Below, piece after piece: positions 18,712 through 25,593 of a DNA stretch of 64,000 nt; position 1 is the first letter of the stretch; each line of letters opens with the position of its first letter. The notes beneath the pieces were generated by a model. That model was not told the origin of the DNA and made no database searches. It saw only the letters and a list, made by a program, of their open reading frames with translations. Where the stretch lies: positions 434,001 through 498,000 of the forward strand of contig NZ_GL892004.1 in NCBI RefSeq assembly GCF_000213575.1. The letters are read 5' to 3'. The translations under genes and the position numbers were made by a program. The stretch is from Dysgonomonas mossii DSM 22836. GTDB taxonomy: Bacteria > Bacteroidota > Bacteroidia > Bacteroidales > Dysgonomonadaceae.

Positions 18712-18765
18712 TCTTCCTGATTTTGTTAAGTTATATATCTTCTTCCCCTTGATATTTTGAACGTG

Positions 18766-18773
18766 TAAAGATA
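18766..18773 (-). promoter_or_regulatory. Probable -7 box of the TlpA-like gene
   Basis: Minus-strand TATCTTTA, one base off consensus, 54 bases before the start. The 330-base gap 18712-19041 otherwise holds a 7-bp inverted repeat (ATTCTGA 18868-18874, TCAGAAT 18896-18902) and the divergent S9 peptidase promoter. Confidence 0.4.
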
Positions 18774-19007
18774 CTATTTATTATTTAAACGTTTAAAAAA
18801 ATAAAATTGTTCTAAAAAAAACTAATTTAAGCAAGGCTGATGAACTTGTTTATTCCTATTAAAATAGATTCTGACTGAAAAAGAGTTGTTTATATTCAGA
18901 ATATTTGATATTTAACCCTTGATCTTTTTCTTGTTATTGTATTTTCTTTCCCTTGTCCGGTATACTATTATATGCTCTTTGTAAGAAACGAAAACATTTA
19001 AAATCAT

Positions 19008-19015
19008 TATCTTTG
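19008..19015 (+). promoter_or_regulatory. -7 box of the S9 peptidase gene
   Basis: TATCTTTG lies 26 bases before the ATG at 19042. No -33 element at the standard distance. Confidence 0.6.
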
Positions 19016-19041
19016 CTCGTAAAAAAACAAATAGATATTGT

Positions 19042-21204
19042 ATGAAATCATTCGGTTCTCTTTTTTTCCTTCTTATAAGCATATTGTTTCCTATGAAATC
19101 TTATAGTCAAGAAATTCCTTTATCTCTCGAAGACCTTATTCCGGGAGGTAAAACGTACAGCAAGTATCGTGCCGAAATGCCTCGCCGGGTAAGTTGGGCT
19201 GGTGATAAACTTACCTACGTTAAGGGAGATTCTATTATGATAGCACCTAATACGGAAAAGGAAACAGCTCAGGTTTTACTTACAGTTAAGGATATTAATG
19301 CCAATAGTGGTTTGGGCGAAGGAGAGAGCGTTAAGAGTTTAACTTACGTGCAGTTTGTTTCTCCAGAGTCAAACAATTTGATGATCGTTTCTCCTGAAAA
19401 GATCTATTTGTATGATTTTGTAAATAAGAAGCTGTCTGGAACTTTTTCTTCTACAGAAAAAATGGAGAATCACGACCTGTCAGATAAAAGTAACAATTTG
19501 GCATACACCCTAGAAAATAATCTTTTTGTACAAACTCCTGACGGGAAAAAATATGATGTCACAAGCGATACTGACAAGGGTATTGTAAACGGACAATCTG
19601 TCCATAGAAATGAGTTCGGAATAAATAAAGGTACTTTTTGGTCTCCTAAAGGGAACCTTCTGGCTTTTTACCGTATGGACGAAACAATGGTGACAGATTA
19701 TCCTTTGGTCGATATCTCGACTCGTATTGCTCAACTGAAAAATATAAAATATCCGATGGCCGGGATGAAAAGCCATCATGTCACAGTCGGCGTTTTTAAT
19801 CCCGCAACTCACGAAACAGTGTTTCTTAAAACAGGCACACCGAAAGAAAAATATCTGACAAATATATCTTGGAGTCCCGATGAAAAGAGTGTTTATATCG
19901 CAGAAGTAAATAGAGGTCAGGATACATGTGTGCTAAGAAGCTACGACGCTTTGACGGGAAAACTGCAGACGACATTATTTACAGAGACTCATCCGAAATA
20001 TGTAGAACCTGAAAATCCTGTTCTGTTTTTGAAAAATGATCCGAATAAATTTATTTGGCAAAGTGAACGTGATGGGCACAATCATTTGTATCTGTACGAT
20101 ACTAGCGGGAAGTTGCTAAAGCAAATCACTACAGGAAATTGGGATGTCACTTCTGTACTCGGATTTGACGAAAAAGGAGAAGCTATATTCTACGTATCCA
20201 CCGAAGAAAGCCCGATAGAAAGGCATATTTATAAGCTCAATCTGAAAACCGGAAAGAGAGAGAAGCTGTCGAAAGAAGAAGGTGTGCACAATGCCATGCT
20301 GAGTGCTACGGGAAAATATGTATGTGATATTTATACTTCACAGAACAATCCGGGTAAAGCAGGCGTTACGGAGACAAAAACAAATAAAACCTATATCTTT
20401 CATACAGCTAAGAACCCTTACAAGAATGTGGAGTTGCCTGAAATTACGTTAGGATCGTTGAAAGCAAACGATAATAGTACCGATTTGTACTATCGCATTG
20501 TTAAGCCTCTGAACTTCGATCCGAACAAAAAATACCCTGTAATAGTTTATGTCTATGGAGGTCCGCATTCGCAATTGGTAGATAACTCATGGCTGGGGCA
20601 AGCAAGAGGTTGGGATGTGTATATGGCCGAAAAGGGATATATTGTTTTTACAATCGATAACAGAGGGACAAGCTATAGAGGGATAGATTTTGAGAACATC
20701 ACACATCGCAGACTTGGTGTTATAGAGACTCAGGATCAGATGGCAGGTGTTGAATATTTGAAATCTTTGCCTTATGTAGATGCTGACAGGATAGGCGTTC
20801 ATGGCTGGAGTTTTGGCGGTTTTATGACTCTCAATCTGATGCTTCGTCATCCCGAGACTTTCAAGGTAGGTGTAGCCGGAGGACCTGTTACCGACTGGAA
20901 GTATTACGAGGTGATGTACGGCGAACGATATATGGATAGTCCACAGGAAAATCCTGAAGGATATAAAGAAACAAGCATGGTGGCAGGTGCAGGAGATTTG
21001 AAAGGACGCTTGATGCTTATACATGGAGACGAAGACCCGACAGTAGTGATGCAACAAAGCCTGCAATTCCTAAATTCTGCAATAAAGAAAGGAACGCATC
21101 CCGACTTCTTCATCTATCCGGGGCATGGTCATAATATGATAGGGTGTGACAGAGTGCATCTGCATGAACATATAACTCGCTATTTTGATGATTTTTTAAA
21201 ATAA
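19042..21204 (+). CDS. S9 family (dipeptidyl peptidase IV-type) serine peptidase
   Basis: 720 residues with a signal peptide (about residues 1-22), so periplasmic or surface. The N-terminal beta-propeller (DPPIV_N, to about residue 480) is followed by an alpha/beta-hydrolase domain. The nucleophile is in HGWSFGGFM (GWSFG replacing the usual GWSYG), the Asp in HGDEDPTV and the His in GHGHNM. It probably releases N-terminal X-Pro dipeptides and so helps use peptides or proteins as carbon and nitrogen, as DPP IV does in Porphyromonas. A GNAT gene follows 11 bases later. The substrate range is inferred from the family. Confidence 0.93.
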   Translation: MKSFGSLFFLLISILFPMKSYSQEIPLSLEDLIPGGKTYSKYRAEMPRRVSWAGDKLTYVKGDSIMIAPNTEKETAQVLLTVKDINANSGLGEGESVKSLTYVQFVSPESNNLMIVSPEKIYLYDFVNKKLSGTFSSTEKMENHDLSDKSNNLAYTLENNLFVQTPDGKKYDVTSDTDKGIVNGQSVHRNEFGINKGTFWSPKGNLLAFYRMDETMVTDYPLVDISTRIAQLKNIKYPMAGMKSHHVTVGVFNPATHETVFLKTGTPKEKYLTNISWSPDEKSVYIAEVNRGQDTCVLRSYDALTGKLQTTLFTETHPKYVEPENPVLFLKNDPNKFIWQSERDGHNHLYLYDTSGKLLKQITTGNWDVTSVLGFDEKGEAIFYVSTEESPIERHIYKLNLKTGKREKLSKEEGVHNAMLSATGKYVCDIYTSQNNPGKAGVTETKTNKTYIFHTAKNPYKNVELPEITLGSLKANDNSTDLYYRIVKPLNFDPNKKYPVIVYVYGGPHSQLVDNSWLGQARGWDVYMAEKGYIVFTIDNRGTSYRGIDFENITHRRLGVIETQDQMAGVEYLKSLPYVDADRIGVHGWSFGGFMTLNLMLRHPETFKVGVAGGPVTDWKYYEVMYGERYMDSPQENPEGYKETSMVAGAGDLKGRLMLIHGDEDPTVVMQQSLQFLNSAIKKGTHPDFFIYPGHGHNMIGCDRVHLHEHITRYFDDFLK

Positions 21205-21215
21205 CAGATGCATCG

Positions 21216-21665
21216 ATGACAATAATCAGAACTGATTCGTCCAATAAAGATTTTATCGAGCTTATACAAGATCTCGATGTGGAATTAGATGTAATGGATA
21301 AGGAGGCTCATACGATATGCAGTCAGTATAACGGTGTGGAGGCTATAAAGAATGTCGTTCTTGCTTATTCGGAAGGAATAGTTGTCGGGTGTGGAGCAAT
21401 CAAAAAATATTCGGATGATACGATGGAAGTAAAACGAATGTTTGTAAGACCCGAGTGCCGTGGCAAAAGGATTGCCTCAAATGTATTGAAGGAATTAGAA
21501 GCTTGGACTTTAGAGTTGGGGTATTCAAAGTGTATTCTCGAAACCAGCTGCAAGCTCTCCGATGCGATAAGACTTTATGAGAGAAGCGGCTATGTGCAAA
21601 TACCTAATTATGATCAATATGAAAATATTGAGACTAGTCGATGTTTTTGCAAAAAGCTGAAATAA
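21216..21665 (+). CDS. GNAT family N-acetyltransferase
   Basis: 149 residues with the GNAT core: the beta-4 strand MEVKRMFVRPECRGKRIAS carries the acetyl-CoA pyrophosphate loop (R/Q-x-x-G-x-G/A form, here RGKRIA), followed by CILETSCKLSDAIRLYERSGY. It transfers an acetyl group to an unknown amine. It follows the S9 peptidase by 11 bases, so the two are probably co-transcribed. The fold is clear but the substrate cannot be predicted. Confidence 0.88.
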   Translation: MTIIRTDSSNKDFIELIQDLDVELDVMDKEAHTICSQYNGVEAIKNVVLAYSEGIVVGCGAIKKYSDDTMEVKRMFVRPECRGKRIASNVLKELEAWTLELGYSKCILETSCKLSDAIRLYERSGYVQIPNYDQYENIETSRCFCKKLK

Positions 21666-21809
21666 ATATACCGAAGAGAGATTAACTCAAATAGATACAT
21701 TTCTTTCGAATAATTATCTATTAATAGATGTGTGGATATGAGGAGAGCCTCTTGAAAGGTTATTTGTAGTTTTGATAAAAAAGGTAACAAATGAAATCAA
21801 CGAAAAAGG

Positions 21810-21829
21810 TGTTACTTTTGTCACCTTTT
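21810..21829 (+). promoter_or_regulatory. Operator-like repeat overlapping the queD -7 box (copy B)
   Basis: TGTTACTTTTGTCACCTTTT contains the -7 box TACTTTTG (21813-21820) flanked by GTTAC and GTCAC half-sites. A further GGTAAC lies at 21783-21788. The queD ATG is 28 bases downstream. It matches copy C at 34.0 kb in 19 of 20 positions. Confidence 0.6.
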
Positions 21830-21857
21830 AGTATTTAATAAATTTAGAATAAGGTAC

Positions 21858-22220
21858 ATGTACAAAATAAGTAAACAGTTCTCTTTTTCAGCCTCGCATA
21901 TTCTTGAGGGACTCCCTCAGGAGCATCCTTGTTCCCGATTACACGGACATAACTATGTTATTACCGTGCATTTGAAGTCAAAGGAATTGAATGAAGTAGG
22001 TTTTATAAAGGATTATAGAGAACTAGACAGTGTAAAGAAATATATTGACGAGAAACTCGACCATAGGCACTTGAATGATGTTATGTCTTTTAATCCTACG
22101 GCAGAAAATATTGCCCGATATCTATATGATACATTTGTGGCGGATATCCCGGAGTTATACGCTGTAGAAGTTTCTGAAACACCAAAAACAACCGCAATAT
22201 ATGAAGCTGATAGTAAATGA
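21858..22220 (+). CDS. queD: 6-carboxy-5,6,7,8-tetrahydropterin synthase
   Basis: Converts 7,8-dihydroneopterin triphosphate to 6-carboxytetrahydropterin, the first dedicated step to queuosine. At 120 residues it is family length. The zinc ligands are His14 (SASHIL), His29 and His31, the catalytic Cys25 is in CSRLHGH (the CxxxHGH motif of QueD), and the later HRHLND and the terminal ETPKTTAIY region bind substrate. Its last 20 bases overlap the start of queE, showing translational coupling. Transcription appears to start at the operator-overlapped promoter 28 bases upstream, leaving no room for a preQ1 riboswitch. Confidence 0.95.
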   Translation: MYKISKQFSFSASHILEGLPQEHPCSRLHGHNYVITVHLKSKELNEVGFIKDYRELDSVKKYIDEKLDHRHLNDVMSFNPTAENIARYLYDTFVADIPELYAVEVSETPKTTAIYEADSK

Positions 22221-22782
22221 GATATTCTACTCCTTGCAGGGAGAGGGAGGACGTAGTGGAGAGGCTTCTATATTTATAAGGCTTACAAAGTGTAACCTCG
22301 CTTGCAGCTTTTGTGATACAGACTTTGCCGACGGTGATGTGATGACTATAGATGAAATACTGGAAGAGATAAAACAGTATCCTTGTAAGTGGATTATATG
22401 GACAGGTGGAGAACCGACTATTCAGCTTAAGGATGAATATCTTGCTGTTTTCAGAAAGCACGGCTATAAACAAGCAATAGAGACAAATGGTACACGCCTT
22501 GTGCCATCGTTGATCGATTATATTACATGTAGCCCCAAGCAAGATTATGAAACGATAAAAAGCAGGATTCCTGTAGTAAACGAAATAAGGATTCCAGTTA
22601 AAGTAGGAGATACAATTCCTGATGCTTCCATTTTTCCAAAGGCGGACAATTATTTCTTAAGTCCGATTTTTGATGGGGACAAGATCAACTTGGAGAATGT
22701 GGATTATTGCGTAGAACAAATAAAGTTGAACTCACAGTGGAAGCTGAGCTTGCAAATTCATAAGCTTATACATATCGAATAA
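22201..22782 (+). CDS. queE: 7-carboxy-7-deazaguanine synthase
   Basis: A radical SAM enzyme that contracts the ring of 6-carboxytetrahydropterin to 7-carboxy-7-deazaguanine in queuosine synthesis. The 193 residues carry the cluster motif CNLACSFC (CX3CX2C), QGEGGRSGEASIFIRL just before it, and WTGGEPT after it. The start codon lies inside the end of queD, and its stop TAA shares a base with the next ATG (TAATG), so queD-queE-rnz are tightly coupled. QueC and QueF are not in this window. Confidence 0.95.
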   Translation: MKLIVNEIFYSLQGEGGRSGEASIFIRLTKCNLACSFCDTDFADGDVMTIDEILEEIKQYPCKWIIWTGGEPTIQLKDEYLAVFRKHGYKQAIETNGTRLVPSLIDYITCSPKQDYETIKSRIPVVNEIRIPVKVGDTIPDASIFPKADNYFLSPIFDGDKINLENVDYCVEQIKLNSQWKLSLQIHKLIHIE

Positions 22783-23696
22783 TGGAGAAGTTTGAACTCG
22801 ACATACTGGGTTGTGGATCGGCTACTCCAACGACTCTGCATAATCCTTCATCACAAGTATTGAATATAAGGGACAAGCTCTTTATGATAGATTGCGGGGA
22901 GGGTACGCAGTTGCAATTTCGAAGAAGTAAGTTGCGGTTTGGAAGGCTTAATAGTATTTTTATATCTCATCTGCATGGCGATCATTGCTTTGGTCTTATC
23001 GGGCTGATCTCTACATTAGGGCTGCTTGGGCGTACAGGAGATATTACGATATATTCCGTAGCGGGACTGGAAGAAATTTTGCGACCTGAGATTGATTTCT
23101 TTTGTAAGGATAATCCTTTCCAGGTGAAGATAGAAACATTCGACCCTAAAAAGAGTGAAGTAATATATGATGATCGTTCTGTTTCGGTGACTACAATTCC
23201 TCTGAAGCATCGTGTCCCATGTGCCGGATTTCTTTTTCGGGAGAAACAAAAGGAGGCGCACTTGATTCCTGAGATGATAAAGTTTCATAATATCCCGATT
23301 CGGGATTTGGCTAATATAAAGAAGGGCGCTGATTTTATAACAGAAGAGGGCAAGGTTATTCCTAACTCGCACCTGACAACTCCTTCCGAGCCTGCACGTT
23401 CGTATGTTTATTGTTCGGATACTGCCTACAATGAAAAGATAGTACCTATTATAGAGGGGGTTGACTTGCTTTATCATGAGGCTACCTTTGTAGACGAAGA
23501 TGCTGCAAGAGCGAAGGCCACAGGGCACTCTACTGCTTCTCAGGCTGCACAGATAGCAAAGCTGGCAAATGTAAAAAAAATGATGATTGGTCATTTCTCG
23601 GCACGATACCCTGATAATCAGATTTTGCTGGATGAAGCAAGGAAAGTTTTTCCGAATACAATTCTTGCTAACGAAGGGTTACGTGAAAAATTGTAA
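22782..23696 (+). CDS. rnz: Ribonuclease Z
   Basis: Endonuclease that trims the 3' trailer of tRNA precursors. The 304 residues are the usual bacterial length. The metallo-beta-lactamase motif is SHLHGDHCFG (HxHxDH) near residue 66; YCSDTAYNE gives the bridging Asp, and HSTASQAA with GHFSARY gives later ligands. Encoding tRNA maturation directly after queuosine genes makes functional sense. The tRNA-Lys in this window lacks an encoded CCA, which agrees with RNase Z processing. A weak A/T hairpin with a T-run (23695-23710) follows. Confidence 0.95.
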   Translation: MEKFELDILGCGSATPTTLHNPSSQVLNIRDKLFMIDCGEGTQLQFRRSKLRFGRLNSIFISHLHGDHCFGLIGLISTLGLLGRTGDITIYSVAGLEEILRPEIDFFCKDNPFQVKIETFDPKKSEVIYDDRSVSVTTIPLKHRVPCAGFLFREKQKEAHLIPEMIKFHNIPIRDLANIKKGADFITEEGKVIPNSHLTTPSEPARSYVYCSDTAYNEKIVPIIEGVDLLYHEATFVDEDAARAKATGHSTASQAAQIAKLANVKKMMIGHFSARYPDNQILLDEARKVFPNTILANEGLREKL

Positions 23697-23746
23697 AAAC
23701 AAGGTTTTTTTTATTCTATTTTATTCTTTTATAAGCTTTAATATTT

Positions 23747-23754
23747 ATATTTGT
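23747..23754 (+). promoter_or_regulatory. -7 box of the sorting-domain-like gene
   Basis: TATATTTG, 20 bases before the ATG at 23775. Confidence 0.5.
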
Positions 23755-23774
23755 GTTTGTTAGGAGTATGATTC

Positions 23775-24110
23775 ATGACAGGAATTAGAAAAATATTATT
23801 CATTGCGTTGTTTGCGGGACTCTCTTTATCAGCCAATTCGGCTAGATCGGAGTTTCCTTCAGACCCATTTCGTACTGTGGGCGAGCAGCAAGATAATACG
23901 ATGACTTTGGAGGTTGTAATCAATGGTATCTCTAAAGTAACAATGGAAAATGTTCCAACGACCGGCTATCTTGAAGTTTATAGTATATTGGGTGTGAAGG
24001 TAAGAAGCTTAAACCTTACAACATATTTGGGGGTGTGCAATATTGAAATTCCTAAAGGCATATATATATTGAAGGCCGGAAAGGTTGCCCAAAAAGTAAT
24101 AGTGAAATAG
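23775..24110 (+). CDS. Secreted mini-protein resembling a type IX secretion C-terminal domain
   Basis: 111 residues. A signal peptide (about 1-22) is followed by a short linker and a beta-rich domain (about 45-111). That domain reads like the Por/type IX secretion C-terminal sorting domain: LEVYSILGVKVRSL, then NIEIPKGIYILKAGK, ending in VAQKVIVK. Normally this domain is the tail of a large secreted protein; here it is nearly the whole mature product. It has its own promoter and terminator, so it is a single-gene unit. It may be a remnant, an adaptor or a decoy. The resemblance is by eye. Confidence 0.6.
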   Translation: MTGIRKILFIALFAGLSLSANSARSEFPSDPFRTVGEQQDNTMTLEVVINGISKVTMENVPTTGYLEVYSILGVKVRSLNLTTYLGVCNIEIPKGIYILKAGKVAQKVIVK

Positions 24111-24141
24111 GTTTTGACTTGTTATATTTTTTTAGTGGAGG

Positions 24142-24167
24142 CAGTAAGATTTCTTACTGTTTTTTTA
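24142..24167 (+). terminator. Terminator of the sorting-domain-like gene
   Basis: CAGTAAG and CTTACTG pair around a 4-base loop, followed by seven T. The converging ComEA-like gene ends at 24170. Confidence 0.85.
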
Positions 24168-24169
24168 TT

Positions 24170-24844
24170 TTAATCAAAAGACAAATACGGGGTTAGCCTT
24201 TTTGTGTCGCTATCTGTAAACTCTTCGAGCAAAGACAATCTATCCATAGACTCTATTTTGCCTTTTCGCTCTCGTATATCTATGATGATTTTGGCTCGTT
24301 TGTATTTGATATATGGGTGTTTATTCAATTCTTCAAAAGAGGCTGTGTTGACTTTTATCTTTTCAGTGTTGGGAACGACTTTCAGATAGGGTATTATTTT
24401 GTTGAATAAATCATCATCCATCCCCCACACTTCCTTCAGCTGATTCAGATTGTTGTATCCACCCAGTAGATTGCGGTATTTCACGATCCTATTAGAGAAG
24501 GCACTTCCTATGCCGGGTATCTTTTTTAGATCAGTAGTGTCGGAACTGTTTATCTCTATTGTTTCACCTGTTTTTAACTTCTCCTGATGAGGATACGCTG
24601 TGTAATGTGTGTCGTCTTTCTGTATCTGATTTTTTTCTGGATAGGAGGTTGTTGAATCCCTGTCTTTTAGCTTTTCTATAAATGTATGAAATTCTTTTTC
24701 AGATTCTGGACAGATTGTTTTATCACTCTCTTTCTCAATGGAAACGAGAATGTATATTCCACCGGAGATGACGATAAGAACCAGTAATAATATGATCGCT
24801 ATCCTATCTCCCTTTTGGATATATAGATAATCCTTCCAGCTCAT
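24170..24844 (-). CDS. ComEA-like helix-hairpin-helix membrane protein
   Basis: 224 residues. A single membrane segment (about 16-38) anchors the protein. After a charged linker come two helix-hairpin-helix repeats: TDLKKIPGIGSAFSNRIVKYR near residue 110, and a weaker one with FEELNKHPYIKYKRAKII near 172. Such modules bind double-stranded DNA without sequence preference, as in the competence receptor ComEA. It begins 3 bases after marC on the same strand. The second repeat has lost the usual glycine hairpin. A role in DNA uptake is possible but not shown. Confidence 0.8.
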   Translation of the reverse strand: MSWKDYLYIQKGDRIAIILLLVLIVISGGIYILVSIEKESDKTICPESEKEFHTFIEKLKDRDSTTSYPEKNQIQKDDTHYTAYPHQEKLKTGETIEINSSDTTDLKKIPGIGSAFSNRIVKYRNLLGGYNNLNQLKEVWGMDDDLFNKIIPYLKVVPNTEKIKVNTASFEELNKHPYIKYKRAKIIIDIRERKGKIESMDRLSLLEEFTDSDTKRLTPYLSFD

Positions 24845-24847
24845 GTG

Positions 24848-25447
24848 TTATTTACCGCTGAGGCTTTCTATCAGGGTATTTATGTTTGAGGTAAACAGGC
24901 TTACTGATATTGCCATTACAATAACTCCAAAGAATTTACGCAAAACATATACACCTCCTAATCCCAGCAACTTTTCTACTACTTTCAGATACCTGAGTAC
25001 AAGAAATACGATTATCATGTTAAGAAATAGGGCAATAATTATATTCGATACGTCATAATCTGCACGCATGGATAGCAGTACTGTAAATGTTCCCGGACCG
25101 GCTATTAATGGGAATACAATAGGGACAAGAGTCTTTGATCCTCCCGGTGCATCATTCTTAAATATTTCGACTCCAAATATCATTTCTATAGAGATAATAA
25201 ATATGACTAATGCTCCTGCAACGGCAAAAGATGATACTTCTACATTGAACATGTTGAGTACCCATTTCCCCACAAATAAGAAAGCTGTCATTATTATAAA
25301 AGAGTAGATAGCAGCCTGTAGCGGGTTTATGTCTCTGCCTTCTCCTTTGAAACTAAGAAAGATCGGAATTGAGCCGGATACGTCGATTAGTACGAAAAGT
25401 ACAACAAATGCGCTCAGAATTTGCGTTATGTCAATATTAAAGTCCAT
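24848..25447 (-). CDS. MarC family integral membrane protein
   Basis: 199 residues with about six hydrophobic segments and the MarC/UPF0056 opening LSAFVVLFVLIDVSGSIPIFL plus VPIVFPLIAGPGTFTVLLS in the middle. The molecular function of the family is not established; the old link with multiple antibiotic resistance was not confirmed. It starts behind a perfect minus-strand -7 box and is followed after 3 bases by the ComEA-like gene, forming a two-gene unit. Confidence 0.88.
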   Translation of the reverse strand: MDFNIDITQILSAFVVLFVLIDVSGSIPIFLSFKGEGRDINPLQAAIYSFIIMTAFLFVGKWVLNMFNVEVSSFAVAGALVIFIISIEMIFGVEIFKNDAPGGSKTLVPIVFPLIAGPGTFTVLLSMRADYDVSNIIIALFLNMIIVFLVLRYLKVVEKLLGLGGVYVLRKFFGVIVMAISVSLFTSNINTLIESLSGK

Positions 25448-25470
25448 AGTATTTGCTTTTTAGGATTACA

Positions 25471-25478
25471 CAAAGATA
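25471..25478 (-). promoter_or_regulatory. -7 box of marC
   Basis: Minus-strand TATCTTTG, 23 bases before the start, with a TTTTG-like -33 about 17 bases further upstream. Confidence 0.65.
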
Positions 25479-25567
25479 AATAATTTTTGATGCATCAAAA
25501 AAGTTAAAGAGAAAATAGTATGCCGGCTAAATATGTTTTATAATAAGTGATTAATAAAAAACTTTTG

Positions 25568-25575
25568 TATGTTTG
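25568..25575 (+). promoter_or_regulatory. -7 box of nadE
   Basis: TATGTTTG, 18 bases before the ATG at 25594. Confidence 0.5.
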
Positions 25576-25593
25576 TAAAAATATAATATTTGT

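Noticed and set aside
21666-21857. preQ1 riboswitch before queD
   Set aside because: No H-type pseudoknot pattern with an A-rich tail is present, and the likely start site leaves a leader of only about 30 bases.
23016-23594. 192-codon open frame on the - strand
   Set aside because: Antisense to the conserved core of rnz, Cys- and Arg-rich with no domain pattern.
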